Positions 32,472 to 42,020 of a stretch of DNA of 64,000 nt are shown in pieces. The position numbers and the translations under genes are program-made. The stretch is from Agarophyton chilense (taxonomy: Eukaryota > Rhodophyta > Florideophyceae > Gracilariales > Gracilariaceae), in the NCBI GenBank assembly GCA_030374765.1, contig JARGXX010000086.1, positions 1,302,001 to 1,366,000 of the forward strand. The letters run 5' to 3'. Positions within the stretch are counted from its first letter, which is position 1, and the number at the start of each line of letters is the position of its first letter. Below the pieces are notes generated by a model. It was not told the origin of the DNA, ran no database searches, and was given only the letters and a program-made list of their open reading frames with translations.

Positions 32472-33644
32472 ATGGGTAAGCGGAGGCGGAGTAATGGAAA
32501 GAAAAACAAGAGCAAAGCCACAGAAAAAAGTGCGGGAGCGACAAAGACACAGACCAATGCAGATGAAGCGAATGATGTGGATGCAAGCTGCGTTCACTAT
32601 GCGTCATCGTCGGAAGAGAACCCTGGGAATGCGATTGTTGGGTTAATGTCAGAAAAACTGGATGCGTCGCATGGTTTGGGAAGCGATTCAGACGGACTGT
32701 TTGATTCAGATCATAGCGAAGAAGATGACGAAGACAAGGAGTACACGAGGGATATTATGTTAACGAGAAATAAGGATGATGAAAGCGATGTGGAACTAAG
32801 CGTAGAGTTTTTTGATCCACGTGAGCGTGACGTGAGTGCGATTACCATGTTCCTATTGAAGTATTGCAACGCGTGCACGTCAACAAGCAAAGGAAAAGAG
32901 CAGGTAACTACTGCCCGGGCTGTTGCGGAAGTAGTGTGCGGTCAAACTCGAGTCGGGACGACTATTCGTCTGAGCGAGGAGGACACGCCAGTTGGATTTA
33001 TCTCGTGCATTAATGTTCGTGAATACATGAGAGTTTTGAAGAACATGAAGCGAAAGCTGATTCAAGTGGCAGAAAAGGAGAAAAATGAAAAGTTTATCGC
33101 TCTGCTGAATAAGTGCATGGAGGGTAGCGGTAGATTTGAAAGTGAGAGGATGGGGTTGGTGCTGTGCGAGAGAGTGATGAATATGCCCACATTGGTGGTC
33201 GCCAATATGCTGAAGGGTTTGTGCCTGGAGATTGAATGGGCGACTGAGGATGAAAAGACGCAGGAGCAAAGGAATTCGTTCAGATTTGGATGGTACTTGT
33301 ACATAACTGAAATGTTTTGCTACGAGGAAGAAGGCGAGAAAAGCGGAAGCGCGAAGGAGAGCAAAAAGAAGAAGCGACAGCGGGTGGAAAAAGAGGTTGA
33401 AGAGCACGTCGCATTTGGGCGAGTTGAGGACAGTGGGTGGCACGAGCACGCAAACTGTAGCATAAGCTGGGATTGGGGTGAGGCTGAGGACGGGGTGAGG
33501 CAAAAACGCATTGCCATGATCGTTTCAGCAAAGAACATGGGGAAGATCCGCGAGATGGTAGAACATAGTATAAGCGATACTGGTGGGAAGGAAGGGGAAG
33601 AGGCGGTGGATGAGGGGGCTGCAAGAGGAGAGGAGGTGGAGTGA
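32472..33644 (+). CDS. BCP1: BCP1/BCCIP family protein
   Basis: Single exon, 390 residues. The N-terminus is Lys-rich then acidic (SDHSEEDDEDKEY), as in the family. The BCIP core follows: VELSVEFFDPRERDVSAITMFLLKY near residue 115, then VGTTIRL, VGFISCINVREY, and a C-terminal IAMIVSAKNMGKIREMV. An internal Lys-rich insert (KKKKRQR) is a likely nuclear signal. In yeast Bcp1 is a nuclear chaperone for ribosomal protein L23 and helps export of Mss4; in animals BCCIP binds BRCA2 and p21. The ATG at 32472 is the first in frame and precedes the usual basic start (MGKRRR). Confidence 0.85.
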   Translation: MGKRRRSNGKKNKSKATEKSAGATKTQTNADEANDVDASCVHYASSSEENPGNAIVGLMSEKLDASHGLGSDSDGLFDSDHSEEDDEDKEYTRDIMLTRNKDDESDVELSVEFFDPRERDVSAITMFLLKYCNACTSTSKGKEQVTTARAVAEVVCGQTRVGTTIRLSEEDTPVGFISCINVREYMRVLKNMKRKLIQVAEKEKNEKFIALLNKCMEGSGRFESERMGLVLCERVMNMPTLVVANMLKGLCLEIEWATEDEKTQEQRNSFRFGWYLYITEMFCYEEEGEKSGSAKESKKKKRQRVEKEVEEHVAFGRVEDSGWHEHANCSISWDWGEAEDGVRQKRIAMIVSAKNMGKIREMVEHSISDTGGKEGEEAVDEGAARGEEVE

Positions 33645-34125
33645 AGGAAGACGGACTGTGTAAAGCAAACGGGTAGCTGCGCGGCGGGGTGCGTGAGACG
33701 GTGCGCAACCGCTAGAATAAAGTGAGTACGAAGGTGGCGGGGGAGTGCTGGCGCCTAGCGGCTGCGCACTGCGCAGCAATGCCAAGTGCGAAGCGTTTGA
33801 CGACGTCTGTTTGCAACGGATTGGCAACAGGTTTGCAGTGGCGGTCGCCGAATGCCGAAGGTACGCACTATCTGGCAGAGTACTGTATCATACGGCGACC
33901 AAGCGGTGAGACGGGACGCGGTGAACGGCCGAGCGGCTTAGTGGTCGTGCTGCTGTAATGCAAAACGGCCCAACTAGAGCGCTGCGCCAGTGCGCCACAT
34001 GCGGTCCCCACAACAGTTTAACATATAAAGCGCGACGCGTGCGCGCCTCCTCTGCGCGCTCAGTGCTACGTCCGCGCTCGCGCGCGTCTCACGCTAGCGC
34101 TCGTGTTGGGGGGTGCGCACCGTCT
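33645..34125. promoter_or_regulatory. Intergenic region with TATA-like box of the RING gene
   Basis: GC rises sharply from about 34030. The string ACATATAAAG at 34021-34030 sits about 100 bp before the ATG at 34126 and is a plausible TATA box. A 78-codon ORF at 33722-33958 has no recognisable content. Confidence 0.4.
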
Positions 34126-34740
34126 ATGCCGCTCCCGTGGTCGCAGTCGCTGCGGCGCGCGCTAAACAGAAGACGAAGACGGAGAACGGCACGCTCCCGC
34201 GCCGCGGCGGCCGAGGAGGCCACGCGCCGCGCCGCGCTACGCGAGGAGGCGGCCGCTGCGGAGCGCGTCTTGTGCGACGAGAGCAGCGCTTCGCCGCTGA
34301 GTGAACCGTTCGTGGTGGCCGAGGCGCTGGCCTCGAGAGACTGCGCGATTTGCTTGGAGGCACTGGGCACCGTACCGGTCGTCTCTGCCGAATGCCTGCA
34401 CTTGCTGCACGCGCACTGCTTGCAAACGTGGATCGCGTCTTCGGCAAGCGGCGCAGCGTGCCCGGTGTGTCGACATCCGCTGCGCATGGGCGCCGCGGCG
34501 CAAGCGTGGCAATTCCCGGAGCCGCTGTTGTCGGCGGAGGAGGCACGCTTCGAGCGCGCTTTGCGCGCGCTGTGGAACATAGACTGCATGTCGCTGGCGC
34601 CGTTACCTTGGCCATATGGCGGCGCAGCCGTGAACGGTAGCGACGCGCTGCTGTTGTTGGCGACTCAGGAATGGCTGAGCTTTGGCGCGCGCTTTCAAAG
34701 CATGCCGTACGAGCTACTGCTGGACAGCGTTGTGGCGTGA
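34126..34740 (+). CDS. RING-H2 finger protein, probable E3 ubiquitin ligase
   Basis: 204 residues from the ATG at 34126, chosen because a TATA-like box lies upstream and the longer ORF start at 33958 precedes that box. An Arg-rich then Ala/Arg/Glu-rich helical N-terminus (NRRRRRRTARSRAAAAEE) is followed by a C3H2C3 RING: CAICLEALG, then ECLHLLHAHC, then CPVCR, near residues 80-120. The C-terminal 80 residues are Ala/Trp-rich with no known domain. RING-H2 proteins bring an E2 enzyme to a substrate. The substrate is unknown and there is no membrane segment. Codon use is extremely GC-rich compared with the neighbours, and long ORFs on the other strand are a by-product of that. Confidence 0.75.
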   Translation: MPLPWSQSLRRALNRRRRRRTARSRAAAAEEATRRAALREEAAAAERVLCDESSASPLSEPFVVAEALASRDCAICLEALGTVPVVSAECLHLLHAHCLQTWIASSASGAACPVCRHPLRMGAAAQAWQFPEPLLSAEEARFERALRALWNIDCMSLAPLPWPYGGAAVNGSDALLLLATQEWLSFGARFQSMPYELLLDSVVA

Positions 34741-34950
34741 TAAAAAGCGCACTTGCCATTTGGCGCGCCTGCCGCTAGATACAGCGAGGCGCCCCTCGCG
34801 TTGTCTCTGCGCTTGTCGGTGCGGCCGGGTGGTGTGTTTCTTGGCGCCTTGCGCGCCGCCGTCACTTTCACTACACCCCCTTCCCCGTGTGCTTTCGTGT
34901 CGTGCCCTCGCCGCCGTCGCGCCCTTGCTTCAGTCGCACCTTTGCCTTGG

Positions 34951-35103
34951 TCGTGCTTTCGACTTTGTCGTGCTTTCGACTTTGTCGTGCTTTCTACTTG
35001 GTCGCGCTTTCGATTTGGTTGCGCTTTCGATTCGGTCGCGCTTTCGATTCGGTTGTGCTTTCGATTCGGTCGCGCTTTCGATTCGGTCGCGCTTTCGCTT
35101 CAG
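34951..35103 (+). repeat. 17-bp minisatellite, nine copies
   Basis: Nine head-to-tail units of the type TCGYGCTTTCGAYTYGG. The unit length is not a multiple of three, so it gives related peptides in all frames and is unlikely to be coding. It lies between the RING gene and the membrane protein gene. Confidence 0.85.
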
Positions 35104-35150
35104 TGCGAGCCTCTCTCGTTTGCAGTCGACTGCCGAGTGCTCGGTCCGTC

Positions 35151-35693
35151 ATGCGACGCGCGTGGCCGTTTTCGTTTCATGCGCCGCGCGACATGCAGCT
35201 TCGCACCTTGGTGAGACAGGGAAACGACGGTGCCGTCGTGACACCGAGCCCTTCGCTGAGCCCTTCGCTGAGCCCTTCGCTGAGCTTTTCGCCAAGCCCT
35301 TCGCCGAGCATGCAGCTTTCGATGAACTCGGAGGTGCAGGTGTCGAATGAACCCGTGTCGTCCTCCCCAGAAGCATCATCGGAACCGCCGCCTTCGCCCG
35401 AGCCTTTGACTGAGAACACCGAACCCACCAAGGCTGATGGGGATCAAGGGACTCGTACCCTGGGCTTTGATTTTGTCGAAATTATCATTGCCTTGGTCGT
35501 CATCTTAGTGTTTGTGCTTATAACCCACTTTATCATAGTTCGTTGGAGGAGAAGAAGGGCTAATAGCGCTCAATATTTACCAACTTCTGTTCCCCCTGGT
35601 ACCAATAGTTTACACCCGGACCATTCTTTTCCAGGCCAAGATGCGCAACAACTCCCTGGCATGTATCGACCTCCTCCTCCAAGCGCCATTTGA
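35151..35693 (+). CDS. Single-pass membrane protein of unknown function
   Basis: 180 residues from the ATG at 35151, which is after the 17-bp minisatellite. The N-terminal part has a short SPSL-type repeat coded by five 12-bp units (35246-35305) and a Ser/Pro/Glu-rich stalk. One strong transmembrane segment lies near residues 105-128 (FVEIIIALVVILVFVLITHF), followed at once by VRWRRRRAN. The tail is Pro/Gly/Ser-rich with a PPPPSAI end. The positive cluster after the helix predicts a cytosolic C-terminus. There is no clear signal peptide. I do not recognise the family; the layout is that of a small surface or endomembrane protein. Confidence 0.5.
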   Translation: MRRAWPFSFHAPRDMQLRTLVRQGNDGAVVTPSPSLSPSLSPSLSFSPSPSPSMQLSMNSEVQVSNEPVSSSPEASSEPPPSPEPLTENTEPTKADGDQGTRTLGFDFVEIIIALVVILVFVLITHFIIVRWRRRRANSAQYLPTSVPPGTNSLHPDHSFPGQDAQQLPGMYRPPPPSAI

Positions 35694-36148
35694 TTCATGT
35701 GTGCTACTTGCTGCCGTTTCAATTATGTTTTTTGTCGAGCTACTTGTGTGTGCTGTTCATACCCATCTGTGCTCTGTCGTAATGTAGTAACAACGCCTTA
35801 TTGCTCCTCGTTTTGTGTGGCATCATTACCGAACGAACGCGCAGTTCAAAAGCCCCACCTTTTCCCCTAGCATCATCAATCCTTTTGTCGCCCTTCTATC
35901 TGCTGTCGTGCACATATCATTCGGTGTCATGAACTGTACAACTTTCCCAGTCTCACACCAGCACGTGTACGCTCACACTACCTGGTAAACATTTCTTGTT
36001 TGTATCCGTACTACTACTATGCCCGGAACAAACAGAGCCCTCATGGCCTCTCTACATTCCCCGAAATTCAAATAGCAAGCGTTGCATTTTTTTTTCTGAA
36101 CAGCTGCTTTCAGGCAATTACAGTGCACGTCAAAAATACAGAGCCACC
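35694..36148. other. Intergenic, nothing recognised
   Basis: Pyrimidine-rich sequence between the membrane protein gene and the left target duplication of element G. Confidence 0.4.
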
Positions 36149-36153
36149 AGTAT

Positions 36154-36304
36154 TGTTGGAATTGGAGCGCTGGAGCCTCTCCTCGCCTTGGCCTGCCTGA
36201 CGGTGGGTGTGACCAACCAGCTACGAAGCAAGGCGCGCCGTACACGTAATGATGCGTGTGTCGTGCTGCGCCTTAGCCTTGAATGAGGCGCACGGATATT
36301 AACA
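36154..36304 (-). repeat. Element G 3' LTR
   Basis: 151 bp, on the plus strand TGTTGGAATTGGAGC...GGATATTAACA. It matches 41832-42015 with gaps. Confidence 0.75.
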
Positions 36305-36893
36305 CCGTCCCTCAAGGCGAAGTGCAAAGGCGTCAACATTCACCACTTTGGAGATCGCACTCAGGATCAATCCAACAACAATAAATAACACAAATTAGAC
36401 ATATCTTATCGAGAATTTCCTCTTCCCTGCAAAGCAACTTTCAGAAGTGAGAAGCGTGGTGATCACAAATTCATAGATAGAAAACAGAAAAACAAATGCC
36501 TCACGTAGTGCTACACATTTAAACCGTTTTATTCACATCAGTAAATCTAAAAACCCAGAATACATATAAATCACTTGTGACAAAAATTTAAAAGTTTTGT
36601 TGAAAAAATGAAAGATTGTAAACAACAAAAAAAATATTCAAAAGTAAACCAAAACAATTATTCAGAACAAAACCCTGTAATAAACCAAAAAAATAAAAAC
36701 CAAAGTTAGTGTGGTATAATTTATTAATACCCACAAGTTTTCATCAGAACGAATCAAGTTGCATTAAGCCGGCCATCTTCCTAACACTTAGTAGATAAGC
36801 ACAATTTTTCAGCATGTCATCGATCTGTAGACTCCTCAAAATATTGTCGAGGTCAAGAACTTTTATACGATATAACTCTCTCACATGATGCAT
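36305..36893. other. Element G 3' region, nothing recognised
   Basis: A-rich sequence between the 3' LTR and the RNase H remnant. The purine-rich GAGGGACGG on the minus strand next to the LTR may be the polypurine tract. Confidence 0.4.
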
Positions 36894-37631
36894 CTAGATA
36901 TTAATATGCTCGATTCGACCCAATATCTTCGGATTGGTGGGTGACCAAAATGTAGCAAAGCTGCAAATCAAGAACTTGGTAAACTTGTACCACAAGTCAA
37001 CGCTCCAAGGCTTGTGGTTTGAAAATTTCTTAAATAGTTTTGTTATCCAAGTAACATCTTTTGCACATGTAGAAAGCGCGATATATTCCGCTTCCGCTGA
37101 GAAGAGTGCAATCAAAGTTATTTGCTTAAATTTTCACAACATCCGTGCGTCGTGGACGGCGATTACGTACTCAGATGTAGATATATTCGTCTAATACATC
37201 CTCTCCAATCGGGGTCAGCAAATGGACAAAGAGAAGCAGTTGGAATGAAAGTATCAGATGGAAATTGAATTCCATGGTTAATAATACCCATCAACTATCT
37301 GAAAAATAGTTTTTAGTAAAAATTAGTGTCGTTCAAAGTGATCGTGAAAATGTTTTGATAAATTCGAAAGCGGATAGGAAGATCCGGACGAGTAGATACC
37401 ACTACGTAGAGAAGTTCACCAATTCCAAAGCGATATTTTGGATGATTGTTTACGGAGAGTATGCTAGAGTTCTTCTCGGTTGGTAGAAAATCTAGTTTAG
37501 TCGGTAAAGGTGACCCAACTGTGTTAGATTGATGCATTATAATTTTCTTGAGCAGTTTCAGAGCGTAATTACTCTGCGTGACCTTGATGTCGATTAAAGA
37601 GCGTTGAGTGCTCCACCCGGTGAATACATTT
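36894..37631 (-). pseudogene. Element G copia RT C-terminus and RNase H remnant
   Basis: On the minus strand 37631-37313 reads QSNYALKLLKKIIMHQSNT then GELLYVVVSTRPDL, the copia block after the RT active site. 37115-36894 reads SAEAEYIALSTCAKDVTWI, the copia RNase H hallmark. Stops and frame changes separate them. Confidence 0.8.
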
Positions 37632-39360
37632 TGCAGGACAACGCTTGGAGCGGAGACACCACGAAGATGTTCAGGATCTTCCTCTCTTAAGAGAAACGCC
37701 TCAAGCGGAGGAAACGCGTCCCAGCGGAGCACAGAAACAGAGCCACTCTGGAAAGGCACGATAAAGTAGGGTGTAAGACCGAGGCCAATCCGGCGGGATA
37801 TACCTAGAGTTTTTAGGTGAGCACGGCACAGTCTGGGGTGTGACCCATCCTAGGCGGAGCGGTACCACGGCGAGTGTCGGAAAAGGAGCGAGGTGTGGTG
37901 CACGCCCTCTGGGAGGGGTTCTGAAGGACTTAGTAATTTTCCCGAAACATTCGGATGCGCATGGCGTAGCTGCAGCGCGCCGTGGCCCCGACTTGGGTGC
38001 AACTGACACACGTGTAACGTGGTTGGCCAAGGAGAGGCTGGCACAGCATTGCTGGATATGTTCTCTATTTATTTAGATTTATTACACTAGGTTAGGGAGT
38101 TTTCTACAGTACTCTACACTTTATAGTGCCAGGGCGATCTCGCCCTGACACTCAGTAAACATCCCCAACCAGGGTTCTTGGCTCTAAGTCTTTTTCCGCT
38201 TTCGCGAATCTTCCACACTCTACGGAGGTGAAGCCGCGTTACTAACGGTAGACTTATCCACCCTGCGTCAACAGGAGACTCACCGCTGTTAGCGTGTATA
38301 TCTTTCATACCACTGCCGTGTTCTCGCCCCAGTATTGGGTTTGCTACATATTTCTTTTGGCTCTCGTGGCCCATGCCCCCGATCGCCCCCACTGGGTGGT
38401 CCCCCCTTTATCGCTTACCCACTCTCGTGGTAGCTCCCCCTTTTGCTTTGTGGTTGGTTATTCGTGCCGCTCGCGCGTGTGCCGCGCCCGGCTTACCGTG
38501 TTTACCGCCACTCCTGTGGGTGCATTACTCGATCTCGAGACTTGCCCACTCCCGTGGAATACAGCTCATACCTGGTCTGCTCCCTTCTAGCATCCCGCAC
38601 TCTCCCCGCTTGGCGTGCCGGTGAACCTCGGCCTTACACCCCGACTTAGTCGTGTTCACTCCGTCGCCGTGCTACATTCCTTGGAGGAAGACTCGGACAT
38701 CTTCGTGTGTTTCCGCCGCTCTTGGCGTTGCACTACACGAGGAAACACTCGTATGAGGTGGACGAGCGGGGGGAGTGGGGCTGCCACTCACGAGAGCCAA
38801 AAAGGAGAACAAGTGGAAACGGCGGCGAAACCCTATACAGGGGCAAGACTACGACAAGTGTCGGCGATTAAATATGAACGCACGGTGGTGGTAGCACTCT
38901 AGTTGACAGAGGGGTGGATGAACTAAGGTGCGACGGGCGCTCACGCAGTATGCGGTGAAGACGCGCCGAAGGCGAAAAGTTCAGAGCCAAGACTCCCTCC
39001 TCGGTATCTTCCAAGAGGGTGTTTACTGGGGAGCAGTGCTCGAACTCCTAAGTAGTGTGTCGAGCGGCCCCTGACAGTGGGCGCGCGCCCGAAAAATAGA
39101 CACTACATATCGATAGCGTAGCTAAATAAATACTAAATAATACTAAATAATACTAACCATTAGGTAGAATCCGGGCCACGTGTGGCACGCCTCGCACTCG
39201 AGCGTCGGCACCCGTGCAGTCCACGTGTTCCACCAGTGTGCACTTCCGGTTCTAAGCGGCCGTCAGCACGCAATAGCGGTATAGCTTGTCATAGACCAAG
39301 CTATTCCTCAAGCGAGCGAAACCTCTAAGTCCTGCGCCCCTTGAAGGACATTGTCCTTCA
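37632..39360 (-). repeat. Solo LTR of family A inside element G, split by solo LTR D
   Basis: 37632-37893 and 38743-39360 together match the element A LTR from end to end. No internal element sequence accompanies it, so it is a solo LTR. The flanks CATTT and CCTTG match at only three of five positions, so the duplication is decayed or absent. It separates the N-terminal and C-terminal halves of the copia RT. Confidence 0.8.
37894..38737. repeat. Solo LTR D nested in solo LTR A
   Basis: 844 bp, TGTGGTGC...GCACTACA with 8-bp inverted ends allowing one mismatch, flanked by the perfect duplication CGAGG (37889-37893 and 38738-38742). It contains no ORF of interest and no other copy is present in the window. 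Orientation is unknown. Confidence 0.8.
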
Positions 39361-40013
39361 CCTTGGTTGTTACTTATATAATTTGACATCGAACGTTGCC
39401 GAAAGTTTTTCTTTGAATTGTCTAAGAAGTTCAGAGCTGTTTAAAGCGAACGAACAATCGTCAACGATAACAGCCAGGATAACAAAACTTTCTTGTTTCC
39501 GGAACACAATTATCTTTTTTCCCATTCAGATGTCACAAAGTTCCATGAAAGGACGGTGTCCGAGAAGAGAGAGCCCCATATCATGCCTGTCTGTACTGCT
39601 CCGTAGAGAGATTTGACCAGTTTGTAGACGTGGTCTGGCCTTTTGAGTATTCTAGAAGAGTTTGTTGGCTGTTCCATGATAACTGACACTTCCAATTTGT
39701 CGTACAAGTATGGGTTGGAAATGTCTGTGACTTCTAAAACAAAATCTTGTACAGCGGCAAAGACAAGCAGAACTCGGAGGGATTCATGACAGGCCACAGG
39801 AACGTATATTTTCAAAGGATCAAATTCAACCAACCGCTTCTACTTGTCTCCACGTAGAGAGCAGCGTGCCTTCTTCAGAAATTTCTTTCTCATCGCATCG
39901 AACATCTTCTCCTTGAAAACCCTGTTTTCCGATGGATGACCGCGTTCATATCAGGATCAATGGCTTCGTGCCAACTTGAATTTGTGCAGGCTTCCTTGAA
40001 ATTTCTCGAAACT
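39361..40013 (-). pseudogene. Element G copia RT N-terminal remnant
   Basis: On the minus strand from about 39990: WHEAIDPDMNAV, then CHESLRVLLVFAAVQDFVLEV, then RPDHVYKLVKSLYGAVQTGM, and near 39480 ILAVIVDDCSF in place of YVDDLL. These are the ordered blocks of copia RT. Several frame changes are present. Confidence 0.75.
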
Positions 40014-40877
40014 TGAAGAGCAACGTCCTCCAGGGAGGTTTTTGGGGACTTAAGTTTTTCCTGGAGCCTCCGGCGTGCAACCTCGTTATGAGTAGGAGTA
40101 ATCCGTTTTCACGGCGACACCCGGAACGCCGGTGATGCACCGGCGGGACCGGGTGCCATGTATGTGGCCGCAGCGCCCGCGCGACACGTGGCCGCCAGAT
40201 TGGCCCCTTTGTTAGACGGACATTTAGCTATTTAGGATAGACTTTATTTATTCTATTCTACGGTGACTACAGTACTTAGGCCGCCACCCTCGCGGCTGCC
40301 GGTCCAGTAAAGTCTCCCCAACAAGGGTGATCTTGGTCTTCCAGATCTTGGCTCTGGGTCGAACCGCCTGCGCGGATATACAACTCCTTACGGAGGGATT
40401 TCCCGTGATGCACGGCTTCCCAACCCCCTTGGACGTTCAAGCAGCCTTCGTGTGTTGGGTATCTATTCCCACTTTCGTGGTTCCGCCCGTGTATACGGTT
40501 TGCTACACCCGGCAGTGCCGGCTATTCCCGAGTCCCCTCTTGCGACTCGAGGTCAACCTCGCCCTCTTGCCTCCGTTCCCATTTTCCTTCCCTTTTTCTC
40601 CCCTTCATTGGGCAATTCCCGCTCTTGCGGCTCGCACTGACACCTGTCGTGCTCGCCACTCTCGTGGGTTTTGCCTCCTCAGTGGATACGCAAGCACCGC
40701 TTCGGCGGATATTCTCGGCTTCTTTCAGCCTCCCTGCGCCCGTCGCGACGGTTCGGCTCCGGCTTACACCTGGCATTGCGCGCCGATCCCTGGGAGGGCT
40801 CTACCGCGCCGGTTACCTCGTGAGAGGAAGATCCGGACGTCTTCGTAGGTTTTCCCCCTTGGGGACATTGTCCTACA
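40014..40877 (+). repeat. Solo LTR of family B inside element G
   Basis: 864 bp, nearly identical to 25944-26808, with no gag following. Flanks AAACT and AATAT do not give a clear duplication. Confidence 0.8.
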
Positions 40878-40974
40878 AATATGTTCTTGATTCATTTCAT
40901 CTCTCGAAACAGAGATATACGACTTTAGACCAGAAGGCCTGCGATTGCCCCATGCGCTCAAAACAAGAAGCGAG

Positions 40975-41520
40975 AACGGCGCAAGCAGAGAAACCGAGGC
41001 ACAGAAGAGAGGCGAAATCCGAAAAAACAATGTACGGAGACGATTTTCAAGCCAAAAAACCGAAACACAGCGAAGAGGTGCAAGCCGAAGAACCGATGCA
41101 AGGAGAAGAGTCGCAAGTCAAGGAACCTAATCGCAGAGGGAAGGCCCAAGCCGAAGAACCGATGCAAGGGGGCCAGACGTAATTAAAAAAACCGAGGCGC
41201 AGAGAGCAGGCGCAAGCCAAGGAAACGACGACCGGAAATGAGGCGCAAGCCAAGAAATCGATGCGCACAGCCGAATCGTAAGCCAAGGAACCGAATCCCA
41301 GAGGGAAGGCCCAAGTTAAAAAATCGATGTGTGGAGACGAGACGCAAGCCAAGGAACCGATGAGCCCAGGCGAGCAGCAAGCCAAGGCATTGAGGCGCAG
41401 AGGGGAGTTGCAAGCTGAAAACACGATGCGCGGTGGCAAGGTGAAATCTCAGAAACAGAGGCGCAGAGGGGATGCACAAGCCAAATACCCGATGCGTGGA
41501 GGCGAAAATTCGAGAAAGCA
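40975..41520 (+). repeat. 33-bp minisatellite coding for 11-residue repeats
   Basis: About sixteen degenerate 33-bp units of the type GCGCAAGCCAAGGAACCGATG plus a purine-rich spacer. On the plus strand the units read as 11-residue peptides such as AQAEEPMQGEE and SQVKEPNRRGK (frames 40901-41182 and 41327-41524, with stops between). The strand is opposite to copia pol. This lies where gag of element G should be. Confidence 0.7.
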
Positions 41521-41790
41521 TTAAGGCCAAAGGCTAAAGAAGCGCTGAGGCCGAAGGCTAAGAAAGCGCAGATATCGAAGGCCGAAAAGACGGCGAGGCC
41601 GGAAAGTCAAGGTGGCACAAAGGCAGTAAGCTGAAGAAGCACGTAGGCCGGACGGTTGAGGAGGGACAGAAGCAAAAGACTGAAGAAGCGCGGAAGCCAG
41701 AAGGCTGAAGACGCGAGGAGGCCGAAGGCTGATAGAGCGCGGAAGCCGGACGGCTGAGAAGGCGCGCAGGGAGAAGTTCAGAGAAGCGCC
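41521..41790 (+). repeat. Second tandem repeat array, unit roughly 27-30 bp
   Basis: Repeats of AGGCCGAAGGCTAAGAAAGCG with variable spacing follow directly on the 33-bp array and stop before the LTR. Confidence 0.6.
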
Positions 41791-41831
41791 GATGTGTGCT
41801 GCAGATGAGCACAGACCCAGGCGATCTACTT

Positions 41832-42015
41832 TGTTGGAATTGAAGCACTGGAGCATCTCCTTGCTTTAATTTGACTGACGATGGGTGCGGCTACTGTGGG
41901 TAGCCGTACATTTTATTGGTTTCAGTGCAAGCTACGGAGCATGACGTAGCGAACATGTAGTGATGCGTTTGTCGTGCTGTGCCTTTGTCTTGCATGAGAA
42001 GCACGGATATTAACA
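41832..42015 (-). repeat. Element G 5' LTR
   Basis: 184 bp, followed by the duplication AGTAT. Confidence 0.75.
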
Positions 42016-42020
42016 AGTAT

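Larger units (their letters stand above)
36154..42015 (-). mobile_element. Element G: Ty1/copia retrotransposon broken up by solo LTRs
   Basis: Short related LTRs at 36154-36304 and 41832-42015 are flanked by the perfect duplication AGTAT (36149-36153 and 42016-42020). Between them copia RT and RNase H pieces read on the minus strand, in the right order for the right-hand LTR being 5'. The body is interrupted by a solo LTR of family A (37632-39360), which itself holds a solo LTR of family D, and by a solo LTR of family B (40014-40877). The region between RT and the 5' LTR consists of tandem repeats rather than a recognisable gag. Confidence 0.8.

Noticed and set aside
32880-33708. Minus-strand ORFs of up to 207 codons opposite BCP1
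   Set aside because: Shadow frames of a gene with strong family similarity on the plus strand.
34089-34759. Long minus-strand and third-frame ORFs overlapping the RING-H2 gene
   Set aside because: They are by-products of extreme GC content; only the plus-strand frame has a domain (RING) and a plausible promoter.
34951-35103. The minisatellite as a CRISPR-like array or coding repeat
   Set aside because: Units are adjacent without spacers and 17 bp is not a codon multiple.
40327-40848. ORFs of up to 173 codons inside the B-family LTRs (also 26335-26754)
   Set aside because: They occur in LTR sequence, have no recognisable domain and differ by frameshifts between the two LTR copies.
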